The translations under genes and the position numbers were made by a program. 64,000 bases of DNA from Henriciella sp. AS95 (lineage in GTDB: Bacteria > Pseudomonadota > Alphaproteobacteria > Caulobacterales > Hyphomonadaceae). The notes under the pieces are model-generated. The model searched no databases and was not told the origin of the DNA. It was given only the letters and a program-made list of their open reading frames with translations. Shown in pieces: positions 17,793-27,094 of the stretch. Each line of letters opens with the position of its first letter. The first letter of the stretch is position 1. The stretch is taken from NCBI RefSeq assembly GCF_038900055.1, contig NZ_JBBMQM010000001.1:3472001-3536000 (forward strand), in the 5' to 3' direction.

Positions 17793-18602
17793 TCATCCCG
17801 CCGCAGCCGATTGCCGGCAGGCCTGGCCAACCAGGTCTTCAATATCGTCCCAGCCCTTATAGGCCCGAATGTCCTTGTCGGCGCCGATCCAGGAATCCTC
17901 AAACGTTTCGCGGATTTCCGGATCTGAAAGCACGGGCAGCAGAGGATCGACGCAAACACGTATTGTGAAACATATGGCGCCGGTCTCCGGCAGCTTGCGG
18001 ATTGTCTGGCGTTCGACGCGCAGGTGCAGATCCTCTGGCTCGGCACCGTCAGCCGTTGGACGGCGCGGCGTGAACCGCTCACCAGAGACCTGAACCGTCC
18101 AGTTGAACCGTTCCAGCACGCGTGCAGGCTGAAGCCCATCAAAAATCCGATTGATCCGCGACGCGAGCTCCGGATCGCCGCCTGGCACCGGTGAGTGAAG
18201 CCCGCCCAGCGTTTTCCCGATCTGGTCTTCCAGGCGCCAGAATGTCGGCGCCGCGACGACACCTGCGCAAAGCGTCCAGGCGCCGTTCTCCGGCTCGAGC
18301 AGGCACAGATCATCCGAGACCAGCGCCCCGGCTGTGGCCAGCGCATTCGGCCAATACTCGCTGCATCTTTCGCCGGTCGCTTCGCCCACCATGGACAGGA
18401 GTTCGCGGCTGGCCGCCCCATCCACGTCGCCCAGTACCGTGTCGCTGGGGCGTTCGGCCATGAGCGTATGTTTCTCAAGCAGCCAGGCATCGGCTTCGGT
18501 ATCGGGTGTCAGCCACTTTTCCAGTCCGATCGGTTTCAGCGCTGGCGCAATGACAGGAGGGCCTTCAAGGAATGGTAAATATGGCGGCGTCCTACGCGGC
18601 AC
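17793..18602 (-). CDS. DUF3445 protein, heme-dependent oxidative N-demethylase-like
   Basis: A 269-residue protein matching DUF3445. Characteristic segments are LGLEKWL-like IGLEKWLTPDTEADAWLLEK near residue 25-44, DLCLLEPENGAWTLCAGVVA near 105-125, FWRLEDQIGKTLGGLHSPVP near 128-147, and RIFDGLQPARVLERFNW. Family members bind heme and can oxidatively demethylate amines, giving formaldehyde. It overlaps the upstream methyltransferase start-to-end by 11 bases, so they are co-transcribed. Confidence 0.85.
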   Translation of the reverse strand: MPRRTPPYLPFLEGPPVIAPALKPIGLEKWLTPDTEADAWLLEKHTLMAERPSDTVLGDVDGAASRELLSMVGEATGERCSEYWPNALATAGALVSDDLCLLEPENGAWTLCAGVVAAPTFWRLEDQIGKTLGGLHSPVPGGDPELASRINRIFDGLQPARVLERFNWTVQVSGERFTPRRPTADGAEPEDLHLRVERQTIRKLPETGAICFTIRVCVDPLLPVLSDPEIRETFEDSWIGADKDIRAYKGWDDIEDLVGQACRQSAAAG

Positions 18603-19218
18603 GCGCTGATCCCCAGCTACAGAAACCGGCGATCCTGGGCGTGCTCGGCAGGTACATCGTATCCATCTCGTCGACCGTGAAGCCGGCTGATTTCAGCATG
18701 TCCCCCGTGTCGCGCGTCAGGTGGCATCCGCCGGCCAGCGGTCTCCAGACCGGCTCGATGCGGCGCTGCCATTTGGCGATGCCGTCATCCGGCGCCAGAC
18801 CGTGCTCGGAAAAGAGGATCTGCCCGTCCGGCCTCAGCACACGGCGCGCCTCGCTCAGCGCCCCCTGCCAGTCCGGAATGGTGCACAGGACAAAAGTGAT
18901 AACCACCGTATCAACGCTATTGTCATCGAGCGGCACGGCTTCTGCGCCAGCCTGGAGGAATTCGATCCGGTTGCCCCAGCCAATATCCGAAGCGGTCTTA
19001 CGCGCCCGCTTGATCATGCCTTTGGAGGGTTCGAGCGCGTACAGCGTCTCGACATCATTGTGGGCGTAAAAATTGAAATTCGTGCCGGAGCCGCAACCGA
19101 TCTCCAGCACCTTCCCGCGCGCTTTGGGGACCACTTTCGCGCGTTGCTTCATGATCGGCTTGGTCGAGCAGGCGCAGGAGACAAGCGGCGGTACGACATA
19201 TCTCTCCCACAGTCCCAT
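18592..19218 (-). CDS. Class I SAM-dependent methyltransferase
   Basis: A 208-residue Rossmann-fold methyltransferase. KVLEIGCGSGTNFNFYA is motif I at about residues 36-52, LYALEPSKGM the acidic loop, and GAEAVPLDDNSVDTVVITFV motifs post-I to IV. The overall form resembles the METTL7/UbiE-like group. Overlap with the DUF3445 gene suggests a shared pathway, for example methylation and oxidative demethylation of a small amine, but that is speculative. Confidence 0.88.
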   Translation of the reverse strand: MGLWERYVVPPLVSCACSTKPIMKQRAKVVPKARGKVLEIGCGSGTNFNFYAHNDVETLYALEPSKGMIKRARKTASDIGWGNRIEFLQAGAEAVPLDDNSVDTVVITFVLCTIPDWQGALSEARRVLRPDGQILFSEHGLAPDDGIAKWQRRIEPVWRPLAGGCHLTRDTGDMLKSAGFTVDEMDTMYLPSTPRIAGFCSWGSARAA

Positions 19219-19223
19219 CGGCT

Positions 19224-19922
19224 CTAATCCCTCCGGTCCATCGCCTGGCGCGCGGCCGGATTGCCCGGCTCCAGCTTCAGCGCATCCTGCGTCATCACGA
19301 CATCATAGGACAGGCCATCTGCCATCGGCGCGTAAACAGCGGACCCGAACTGGGTCTCCATGCCCATCGAATTACCCTGCTCCTTCGCCAGCGTGTAGAC
19401 ATCGAGACCGGGGTTTTTCGAGAGGGCGAGGCCGTTCGAGGTCGCTTCCGTCACCGTCGCGGTATTGTAGCGACGCGACACGCGGCCTTCGACATATTCA
19501 AGCCGGTAGACGCTGTCATAACCGACAATGTTGGCCATGGGCTTATAGGTGATGACCTGGGCGCCCATGGAGAACTCATCGCCGGTCAGGACGCAGTCTT
19601 CCTCTGTGCCGCCATCGACAAAACAGGTGACCCGGTCGCCCTCGGCAAGCTGAATATTGGCGCGATAGCCGCTTTCGACGCCAGCTTCGCGGGAAAATGT
19701 GATCTTTGCGACCGGGCGTTCATAAGTCAGGCGCTGATAGGTCTGCAGATTGAGCCCGGCAAACGTGCCGACGCCAGCAACGCCCAGAAAGCCGATCCCG
19801 AACAGGAAGCGCAAACCGCCAGCCGCAACGCGCAGCTTCATCAGACGGCCAAGCCCGGCAAATGTCAGCATCAGGCCGATGACGCCTGTCAGCGCGGGTA
19901 TAATCCACCAGATCAGTCCCAT
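19224..19922 (-). CDS. Two-helix membrane protein, unknown function
   Basis: A 232-residue protein with hydrophobic helices at about residues 4-26 and 36-60, followed by a soluble domain rich in beta strands, with a pair of cysteines near the middle (VTCFVDGGTEEDCVL). It precedes the methyltransferase by 5 bases and is probably the first gene of that reverse operon. No family recognised with confidence. Confidence 0.72.
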   Translation of the reverse strand: MGLIWWIIPALTGVIGLMLTFAGLGRLMKLRVAAGGLRFLFGIGFLGVAGVGTFAGLNLQTYQRLTYERPVAKITFSREAGVESGYRANIQLAEGDRVTCFVDGGTEEDCVLTGDEFSMGAQVITYKPMANIVGYDSVYRLEYVEGRVSRRYNTATVTEATSNGLALSKNPGLDVYTLAKEQGNSMGMETQFGSAVYAPMADGLSYDVVMTQDALKLEPGNPAARQAMDRRD

Positions 19923-20163
19923 AAGTCCTCCGGACGCTTCGGACGGTCATTCCAACGTATGATACGCTAAACCCAGTCCGGGCAACATCCAAATGCCCCG
20001 TTCAGCGATCCTCTGCCTGACCAACGTGCAATATGCGCTACGAGTTGCCAGCCTACCGCGTTGTGGCATCAAATCGTATCGCAAACGAAACAAATATCGT
20101 GCTGAGCCTTAACTGGCCTTCCGATTGTGGTTAATAGATGACAGACGGCTGGGAGCACAACAC

Positions 20164-21375
20164 ATGGCGGACGCGACCTCAGAGGCCAGCGCACAGACAC
20201 AACGCGACCTCTCCTATTTCGCAACGCGGCCCAATCCGGTGCTGGATAATGTCATTCTCGAAGCCGACTATGCCGCGCGCGCCGCACTGAGTTTCTGGCG
20301 GTTTCGCCAGCTTGGTGGTGGGGGCCCAGAGATCAAGCTGGTCAAGGATGGCGAGGGCAAGCTGCGAAAAATCCCGCAGCGCCCGGAAGTCGGCGAACTC
20401 ACCACGTCTGGCATCCACTATGTCTCCGACCATCCGGAAGTGCGTATCTTCCACCTGTCCTTCATCGCCCTTCTGGTCCTCTTCGAGAGTGCCGCCAACG
20501 CGTATTTCTTTGCACAGCAAAGCGAGTTCGGCATTTCCGGCGGCCTGTTCCAGGCAGCCGCTGTCTCCCTCGCCAATGTCGCTGTGTCCTATTTCATCAT
20601 CGGCTTCTGGGGGCTGCGCCACGTCACCTCGCCCTGGTCGTGGAAGGCGCCCTGGAACTGGAACCGCCTGCATTTCCGAAGACTGTTCGCCTATGCGGCC
20701 ATTTTTCTCGGCCTTGTGCTGGTGCTGCTGGTCAATCTGTCAGCGGCGCACTACCGCAACATCCTCGACCTGCGGGCTGAAGGGCTGGCCTCGCCTGAAG
20801 TCTTCACCTCGACCTTCCCGCGCTTTCCGATTCCGGCCGCCCAGTGCGAAGCCATCCTGAGCTCGGATATCGGCCAGTCCATCGGCAGCGCCGCAACGAA
20901 TGCCATGTGCCGGCCATTCTCGCTGCATTCGCTGGACGCCATGGTCCTCTTCGCGCTCGGCATTGCCATCTCGTGCCTTGCGGCCTTCGAAGGGCGCAAG
21001 TCCGACGCAGCCTTTCCCGGCTTCAGCGATGCCGCCCGCCAGTTCGAGCGCGCCCGCAAGGATCTGCAATACGCGCTGGAGGATTATTACGACACCTATC
21101 AGGACACGATCGGTGAGGCTGGCGAAGTCCTCGGCACGGAAGAGGTCGAGGAAGATGGCGAGACCTACCGCGTCCTGTCTCCGTCTCAGGAGATCGAGCT
21201 GATGCGCATGCTCGACGCCCAGATCGAACCCTATCGCAAGCTCCTCACCAGCGACCCTGATTTGCTCCGCGACGAGTATGCGGCCCCCTCCGAAGCCGTC
21301 GAGCGCGTGACCGGCAGGAAGGTCACAATCCCGGACCGGAAAGACGCCTACCCTTCCAGCGGGAACGATAACTGA
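20164..21375 (+). CDS. Four-helix integral membrane protein, unknown
   Basis: A 403-residue protein. The ATG at 20164 has GGGAG upstream; an in-frame TTG 39 bases earlier is less likely. Four hydrophobic helices lie at about residues 100-120, 130-155, 175-200 and 255-275, with an extracytoplasmic cysteine-containing loop between the last two, then a charged cytoplasmic tail (DLQYALEDYYDTYQDTIGEA). It overlaps the next gene by one base. The pair is likely one functional unit. Confidence 0.72.
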   Translation: MADATSEASAQTQRDLSYFATRPNPVLDNVILEADYAARAALSFWRFRQLGGGGPEIKLVKDGEGKLRKIPQRPEVGELTTSGIHYVSDHPEVRIFHLSFIALLVLFESAANAYFFAQQSEFGISGGLFQAAAVSLANVAVSYFIIGFWGLRHVTSPWSWKAPWNWNRLHFRRLFAYAAIFLGLVLVLLVNLSAAHYRNILDLRAEGLASPEVFTSTFPRFPIPAAQCEAILSSDIGQSIGSAATNAMCRPFSLHSLDAMVLFALGIAISCLAAFEGRKSDAAFPGFSDAARQFERARKDLQYALEDYYDTYQDTIGEAGEVLGTEEVEEDGETYRVLSPSQEIELMRMLDAQIEPYRKLLTSDPDLLRDEYAAPSEAVERVTGRKVTIPDRKDAYPSSGNDN

Positions 21376-22244
21376 TGGCACGCCGGCGCAAGCGTCCGAG
21401 CCGCAGCCGTGTATCGGGGCGGTCGCACCGGCCCCGCCGGTCGGGCGCACGCGCGTCCCGGCTGAAACGTCTTGCTCTCATCAATATGCTGGCCGTCGCG
21501 GGCGCGATCGCAGGCGTTTTCGTGCTGATCGCGGTTCTGACGCCCAAACCGTTCGACGAACAGAGCCTCTGCGTGGAAAGCGACACCCTGCCCCCGCATA
21601 CCGCCGTCATTGTCGACAAGACCGATGAGTACTCACAAGTCCAGGCCGACCGCATCGCCGCCGCGATCCGGCGCGAACAGAACACGCTGGCCCTCGGTGA
21701 ACGCTTCAGCCTGTACGAACTCGACGCGCGCGGCCGGTTTGATCCGCGCGGGGCCTTCTCTCTCTGTAATCCGGGACGCGGCGACCAGGCCAATCCGCTT
21801 TTCCGTAATCCGAAGCGGATGGAAGAGCGCTACACTGAAATGTTCGAAGGGCCCCTGGACGGTGTGCTCGACGATCTCGTGGAGCCGAAAGAGGCCCCAT
21901 CGAGCCCGATCCTCGAAGCGATTGCCCGCCTCGCCCAGACAGAAGCCTATTCGCCCGCGGCGCCATCGCGGCGGCTGCTGCTGATCTCGGACATGCTGCA
22001 GAATTCCGACGCGTTCACAGCCTATGGCGGAGGCGGCGTCGAGATGCCGCCAGATTCACCCGCGCCGTCGAGCGTGGCCGATGCCATTACAGACCGGTTC
22101 GGCGACAATCTTCGCGGTGTACGCCTGGAGGTCCTCCTCATTCCACGCGACACGCATGTCGACCTGCAACGCGGCGCCCTCAAAACCTTCTGGGACGAGG
22201 TCGCCCGCGATCTTGGCATGGACATTACCTGGCGCGACCTCTGA
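21375..22244 (+). CDS. VWA-like fold membrane-anchored protein, unknown
   Basis: A 289-residue protein. A strongly basic head (residues 1-34: many Arg/Ser) leads to one membrane helix at about 36-55, then a domain with the pattern of a degenerate von Willebrand A fold: TAVIVDKTDEYSQVQADRI as first strand and helix, and RRLLLISDMLQNSDAFTAYG as a later strand with an Asp. The classic DxSxS metal site is replaced by DKTDEYS. It is translationally coupled to the upstream membrane protein. Function unknown. Confidence 0.7.
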   Translation: MARRRKRPSRSRVSGRSHRPRRSGARASRLKRLALINMLAVAGAIAGVFVLIAVLTPKPFDEQSLCVESDTLPPHTAVIVDKTDEYSQVQADRIAAAIRREQNTLALGERFSLYELDARGRFDPRGAFSLCNPGRGDQANPLFRNPKRMEERYTEMFEGPLDGVLDDLVEPKEAPSSPILEAIARLAQTEAYSPAAPSRRLLLISDMLQNSDAFTAYGGGGVEMPPDSPAPSSVADAITDRFGDNLRGVRLEVLLIPRDTHVDLQRGALKTFWDEVARDLGMDITWRDL

Positions 22245-22323
22245 CACTTCAGCAGCGGGCCTTGCGCGGCTCCATCATTGACCGCATTGTCCTGTTGAAA
22301 CTGGGCTATTCGGGATGATGATC

Positions 22324-24414
22324 ATGACACGCAAACTCTTTTCAACGGCGCTCACATCGGCCCTCATGGCCCTGCCCGCGCTTACCCTGCCGGCACTGGC
22401 CCAGGACGCGCCGGACGAGGCCGACACCAACCGCTTCACCGCCGAACGCGTCTTCGACATCGAATATGCGACCTCGCCGCAGATTTCCCCCGACGGCTCC
22501 AGGATCGTCTATGTCCGCCACGCCATGGACCGGGTGAAGGACCAGGATCGCGGCGACCTCTGGATCATCGACGTGAAGTCCGGCGAACAGCGCCCGCTCG
22601 TTGTCGGTGGCGCGTCAGCCAGCAGCCCCGTCTGGTCGCCCGATGGCACGAAGCTGCTCTACTCGACCTCAAAGGACGGCAAGCCGGAACTGCGCCTTCT
22701 CTATATCGATAGCGGCGACAGCTTCTCACTCGCCCAGCTCGAACAGGGCGCGTCCGGGGCGACATGGTCACCCAATGGCCAGCTCATCGCCTTCTCCATG
22801 TTTGTCCCAGACGAGAAACCGAGCTTCGCCACGCCTATCGCGCAGCCCGAAGGCGCGGAATGGAACGAGCCGGTCAAAGTCTTCGACGACCTGACCTTTC
22901 GCTTCGATGGGGCCGGCTATCTTGAAGACGGCTACAGCCAGATCTTCACCCTGTCTGCCGATGGCGGCTCACCCCGCCAGATCACCGAGGCCGATGGTGG
23001 CCTGTCCGGTCCTGTCTGGCTCGACAATGACACCTTGCTCGCCGCTGGCAATCTCGACGAAGGCCGCGACTTGCAGCCCGTCGAGAGCGACATTTATGCG
23101 ATTGAGCTGTCAGACAAATCCGTCCGTGCCCTGACAGACAGGGATGGCCCGGACTATGCCCCGGTCATCTCGCCAGACGGCAAGACCATCGCCTTTCGCG
23201 GCTTTGACAACCACATCAAGGCTTACGAGCAGGACAATCTCTATCTGATGAATGCAGACGGCTCGAATGTCCGCGAACTGGCCGCCGATTTCGACCGCTC
23301 TTTCGGCCCAACGGTCTGGGGTCCCAATGGCCGCAGCCTCTACTCCCTGATCGAGAATGCCGGCAATCTCGACATCTTCGAGATCGAAATGGATGGCGAT
23401 ACCAGCGTTGCGGTCTCCGGCCTCGGCGGAACATCGATCGGCCGCCCCTATGGCAGTGCCGATTTCTCTGTTTCGACCACCAGCCGGCCGGTCTTCGCCT
23501 ACACAGCCGGCTCGCCGGACATGCCGTCCGAAGTCGCGGTCGCGGGCCGCAACGTGACCGACCGTACACTGACGGCACTCAACGCCGATGTGATCCCCTA
23601 TCTCGACATGGCCCGCATCGAGGAATTCAAGGTCTCGTCCAGCCATGATGGCCGCGAGATTGAGGCCTGGGTGGCCCTGCCGCCAGACTTTGAGGCCAAT
23701 GGCACCTTCCCGATGATCCTCGAAATCCACGGTGGCCCCTTCTCCATGTACGGGCCATTTTTCGCCAGCGAAATCCAGCGTTATGCCGCCGAAGGCTATG
23801 TCACCGTCTGGTCCAATCCGCGCGGCTCGACCAGCTATGGCGAGGAGTTCGCGCAGCTGATCGACAAGAAATATCCGGGTAATGACTATGATGACCTGAT
23901 GAGCGTCGTCGACGAGATGGTCGCCCGCAACTATGTCGACCCGGAGCGGCTCTTCGTAACCGGCGGCTCGGGCGGCGGCATCCTGACCGCCTGGACGGTC
24001 ACCAAGACCGATCGCTTCGTCGCGGCTGCCTCGATCAAGCCGGTCATCAACTGGATGACGATGGGGCTCGCCAGCGATATCGGCGTCTTCGTCAACAAGC
24101 ACTGGATCGGTGCCAATCCATGGGAAGAGCCGGAAAAATTCCTCGCCCTCTCGCCCATCAACTATGTCGGCAATGTCACGACCCCGACCATGATGATGGT
24201 CGGCGAGCAGGACTTCCGCACGCCCGCCTGGGAAGCCGAGCAATTCTATTCCGGCCTTAAGCAGAATGGCGTCGATACCGTCCTTGTCCGCGTGCCGGGC
24301 TCACCCCACTATATTGCGAGCAGGCCAAGCCGCCTGATCGCCAAGACCGACAATATCATGGGCTGGTTCGCGAAATACGACCCGGCCAAGCAGGATGAAG
24401 AGAACGAGGACTAG
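22324..24414 (+). CDS. Secreted S9 family peptidase
   Basis: A 696-residue exported serine peptidase. ATGs at 22315, 22318 and 22324 are in frame; the last has GGGA eight bases upstream. The signal peptide covers about residues 1-26 (ends ALAQ). TolB-like propeller strands (ISPDGSRIVYVRH, WSPDGTKLLYSTS) precede the hydrolase domain with GGSGGGILTAW (Ser about 549), GEQDFRTP (Asp about 630) and GSPHYI (His about 662). It resembles dipeptidyl/acylaminoacyl peptidases. It is a different branch from the copy at 10974, whose motif is GGSYGG. Confidence 0.92.
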   Translation: MTRKLFSTALTSALMALPALTLPALAQDAPDEADTNRFTAERVFDIEYATSPQISPDGSRIVYVRHAMDRVKDQDRGDLWIIDVKSGEQRPLVVGGASASSPVWSPDGTKLLYSTSKDGKPELRLLYIDSGDSFSLAQLEQGASGATWSPNGQLIAFSMFVPDEKPSFATPIAQPEGAEWNEPVKVFDDLTFRFDGAGYLEDGYSQIFTLSADGGSPRQITEADGGLSGPVWLDNDTLLAAGNLDEGRDLQPVESDIYAIELSDKSVRALTDRDGPDYAPVISPDGKTIAFRGFDNHIKAYEQDNLYLMNADGSNVRELAADFDRSFGPTVWGPNGRSLYSLIENAGNLDIFEIEMDGDTSVAVSGLGGTSIGRPYGSADFSVSTTSRPVFAYTAGSPDMPSEVAVAGRNVTDRTLTALNADVIPYLDMARIEEFKVSSSHDGREIEAWVALPPDFEANGTFPMILEIHGGPFSMYGPFFASEIQRYAAEGYVTVWSNPRGSTSYGEEFAQLIDKKYPGNDYDDLMSVVDEMVARNYVDPERLFVTGGSGGGILTAWTVTKTDRFVAAASIKPVINWMTMGLASDIGVFVNKHWIGANPWEEPEKFLALSPINYVGNVTTPTMMMVGEQDFRTPAWEAEQFYSGLKQNGVDTVLVRVPGSPHYIASRPSRLIAKTDNIMGWFAKYDPAKQDEENED

Positions 24415-24495
24415 GCGCTGACAACCAACTTCGGTGAATTAATCAAGTCATTCTTCGAGAACTTCGAACCGGCCTCAGATCTCAAAAAGACGTTC

Positions 24496-24876
24496 GTGTC
24501 TTTGTGGGACGGTTGGCTTGGGAAAGAGCGATACCACCTGCTCGACGAAGTGACGCGAGACGATGACGCAAAATTCGCCGCTTTTTGGAGAGCAGTCGCT
24601 TCCGAGTTCGACGCATACACAGTTGATCTCGATAGAAATTCGCTTGATCTAATCGCCCCGTCGAATGATCTGCTCACCATTGAAATTATTTCTGACGGCA
24701 GTCGCACCGCAAACGAGTTTATCAAACTCATCATTCCTTCCCTCGATTGCATGATCACGGAGGAATGGGATTACACGCTCATAATCTGGCATCGCACTCA
24801 GCCGGCGCCTGCGCGATTGCTCGAGCTGGTGGAACAGGCTGGCTTGAAGTACTTCCTCGATTCGCGAACTCAATGA
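24496..24876 (+). CDS. Hypothetical protein, start uncertain
   Basis: A 126-residue predicted protein from a GTG at 24496. It is acidic, with no signal or membrane helix. Coding-like sequence continues upstream in frame to 24415, immediately after the peptidase stop, but contains no ATG, GTG or TTG there, so either translation begins at an unusual codon or the N-terminus has been lost. Codon use is more AT-rich than its neighbours, suggesting recent acquisition. It lies 15 bases before the adenine deaminase. Confidence 0.55.
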   Translation: MSLWDGWLGKERYHLLDEVTRDDDAKFAAFWRAVASEFDAYTVDLDRNSLDLIAPSNDLLTIEIISDGSRTANEFIKLIIPSLDCMITEEWDYTLIIWHRTQPAPARLLELVEQAGLKYFLDSRTQ

Positions 24877-24891
24877 CGGAGCATCACCCGA

Positions 24892-25905
24892 ATGTCAGAC
24901 CTGAATAACCTGATCGCCGCGCTGCCCAAGGCCGAACTCCATCTTCACCTAGAAGGCAGCCTTGAGCCCGAACAGCTCATGGAGTTTGCCGCGCGCAACA
25001 AGGTCGACATCCCGTTCAAGTCGTTGGAAGAAGTCCGCGCCGCTTATGAGTTCTCGAACCTGCAGGACTTTCTCGACATCTATTATCAGGGCATGTCCGT
25101 CCTTCAGACCGAGGCTGATTTCCACGACCTCACCGACGCTTATCTGCAGCGCGTCGCGGCCGACAATGTGCGCCATGTTGAGGTCTTCTTCGACCCGCAG
25201 GGCCACACAGATCGCGGCATCCCCTTCGAGGTGCCCATCAAGGGTATCCTGCAAGCGCTTGATGCGGCTGAGGAAAAATACGGGATAACCTATCGGCTCA
25301 TCATGTGCTTCCTGCGCCACCTGTCAGAGGAAGATGCCTTCAAGACCTGGGAGCAGGCCCAGCCCTGGCTGAGCAAGATCCACGGTATCGGCCTCGACAG
25401 TTCCGAGAATGGCCATCCCCCGTCGAAGTTTGCCCGCATCTATGAAGCGGCCCGCGAGGCTGGGCTGAAGCTTGTCGCGCATGCGGGCGAAGAAGGTCCG
25501 CCATCCTATGTTTACGAGGCCATCGATGAGTTGAAGATCGACCGCATCGACCATGGTAACCGGTCGCTCGAAGATGAGGCCCTCGTCGCGCGCATTCGCG
25601 ACGCTGGCATCACGCTGACTGTCTGTCCGCTCTCCAACCTGTCGCTCTGCGTCGTCGATGACCTGAAGGATCATCCGATGAAAAAGATGCTGGCGCTCGG
25701 CCTGAAGGCGACGGTCAATTCAGACGATCCGGCCTATTTCGGGGGCTATGTAAACGAGAATTTCCGCGAGACAGCCGCAGCCGTCGGTCTCACCCGGGAC
25801 GAGATCATCACGCTCGCGAAGAACAGCTTCACAGGCTCTTTCCTGCCCGAAGCCGAACAGGCAAGGCATCTTGCTGAAATCGAGGACGTTGCAGCCCGCG
25901 TCTAG
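24892..25905 (+). CDS. Adenine deaminase (adenosine deaminase superfamily)
   Basis: A 337-residue amidohydrolase. [19 protein letters not shown] supplies the first metal-binding Hx[20 protein letters not shown] the next histidine and catalytic Glu, [12 protein letters not shown] and [14 protein letters not shown] follow, and [15 protein letters not shown] gives the metal-binding Asp. HAGEEGPP, where adenosine deaminases have HAGE followed by a different triplet, is the form of the bacterial/fungal adenine deaminase branch, so adenine to hypoxanthine is the better guess. Nucleobase salvage. Confidence 0.88.
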   Translation: MSDLNNLIAALPKAELHLHLEGSLEPEQLMEFAARNKVDIPFKSLEEVRAAYEFSNLQDFLDIYYQGMSVLQTEADFHDLTDAYLQRVAADNVRHVEVFFDPQGHTDRGIPFEVPIKGILQALDAAEEKYGITYRLIMCFLRHLSEEDAFKTWEQAQPWLSKIHGIGLDSSENGHPPSKFARIYEAAREAGLKLVAHAGEEGPPSYVYEAIDELKIDRIDHGNRSLEDEALVARIRDAGITLTVCPLSNLSLCVVDDLKDHPMKKMLALGLKATVNSDDPAYFGGYVNENFRETAAAVGLTRDEIITLAKNSFTGSFLPEAEQARHLAEIEDVAARV

Positions 25906-26381
25906 GGGCCGCTAAGGCGTCTCTGGCCTTCGCGGGGCGGCAGCAGGCCAACCTTTTCAGACCAGCCCATCGCCTTGTACGCCGCGATGGCCCGCTCATT
26001 CTGCGAGTCGACATCAAGCAGCAGCGGCGCCCGCGCCATGTCCCGGGCCACCTGCAATAGCCCTGCCGCAACGCCGCAAAAGCGCCAGTCACGATGGACG
26101 AAGAGGTGTGGAACATAGGCCTTGCGGCGCTCAAGCGTCAGAAAGCCGACAATACCGGCATGCGCTTCATGCGCGACCAGGCAGTGATTGGATGCAAGAA
26201 GACCGTGGAGCCGGATAAGTTCGACATCATGTGCGCGGCGCCAAGGGAAGTCTGCCAGGCAATCGCGGAAGACAGATTCAATCTGCACATCGTCAGAGGC
26301 CATCCGTAACCGGATCCTCCAACCAGCGGCACGATGCGTCATCAGCTCCATGGGTGCGACAATATGACGGAAAAAAGGCAT
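25902..26381 (-). CDS. GNAT family N-acetyltransferase
   Basis: A 159-residue acetyltransferase, convergent with the adenine deaminase and overlapping it by four bases at the stops. [20 protein letters not shown] is the CoA-binding helix, with RFCGVA in place of the more usual RGxGxG/A, and [17 protein letters not shown] is the canonical C-terminal motif. An ATG further downstream would shorten it. Substrate unknown. Confidence 0.82.
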   Translation of the reverse strand: MPFFRHIVAPMELMTHRAAGWRIRLRMASDDVQIESVFRDCLADFPWRRAHDVELIRLHGLLASNHCLVAHEAHAGIVGFLTLERRKAYVPHLFVHRDWRFCGVAAGLLQVARDMARAPLLLDVDSQNERAIAAYKAMGWSEKVGLLPPREGQRRLSGP

Positions 26382-26490
26382 CGTGAAGCCGATTCCTGCG
26401 ATTCAACTGCAAATGATCTGCCTACGCACGAGCTTGCCAAGCCCGATTCCCGCGTAAATACTCACGATTAGGCGGAAAGAGGGAACGCAG

Positions 26491-27003
26491 ATGAGACCTG
26501 CAGTCATCGCAGCAGCGGCAGCGATCTGCCTGCCGGCAAGCGCTGAAATCGTGGCCGCCACGAGCGATCATTATACGCTGCGGCACGAAGCCGTCTCATC
26601 GCTTTCGCCAGAGGATATGTGGGAGCGCCTGCTCCAGCCGGTAGCCTGGTGGCACCCCGACCATACTTATTCCGGATCCGCTGATCACCTGACCCTTGAT
26701 CCGGAAGCCGGCGGCACCTGGACGGAAAACTGGGGCATGAATTCGGTGACCCACGGAACGGTGCTGTCCATCATCGAGGGCGAGTCCATCCGCCTCGACG
26801 CGCCCTTCGGCCCGCTTCAGGGCATGGCGGTCAATGTCGTCTGGACCATCACCATCGAACCCGACGGCGAGGGCACACGCGTCATCTTCGATGAAATCGC
26901 CAACGGCTCATCCGCCAGCGCCCTGGACCAGATCGCCCCCGCCGTAGACGGCGTCAAACAACAGGCGATTGATCGGCTGACGATGACCAGCGAGGAAGGC
27001 TAG
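26491..27003 (+). CDS. Exported SRPBCC/START-like domain protein
   Basis: A 170-residue protein with a short signal peptide (residues 1-18, ending ASA) and one SRPBCC-type ligand-binding fold: WERLLQPVAWWHPDHTYSG, ggTWTENW-type GGTWTENWGMNSVTHGTVL, and VVWTITIEPDGEGTRVIFDE. AHSA1-like proteins of this shape bind hydrophobic ligands; export to the periplasm is less common. GAGGGA lies upstream of the ATG. Confidence 0.8.
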   Translation: MRPAVIAAAAAICLPASAEIVAATSDHYTLRHEAVSSLSPEDMWERLLQPVAWWHPDHTYSGSADHLTLDPEAGGTWTENWGMNSVTHGTVLSIIEGESIRLDAPFGPLQGMAVNVVWTITIEPDGEGTRVIFDEIANGSSASALDQIAPAVDGVKQQAIDRLTMTSEEG

Positions 27004-27094
27004 GCGTCCACGAAAAGTGCAACCCCATGCTACAGTTGACCAAAATTAACCATAGGTGTATTTTCATCTAGGTGAGAAGTGGGGGCGCGCGCAT

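Noticed and set aside
23110-24243. Long reverse frame (377 codons) inside the second S9 peptidase
   Set aside because: Antisense shadow of a well-supported peptidase, with no recognisable motif.
24411-24758. Reverse frame of 115 codons
   Set aside because: Overlaps the more protein-like forward frame at 24496 and is serine-rich as expected of a shadow.
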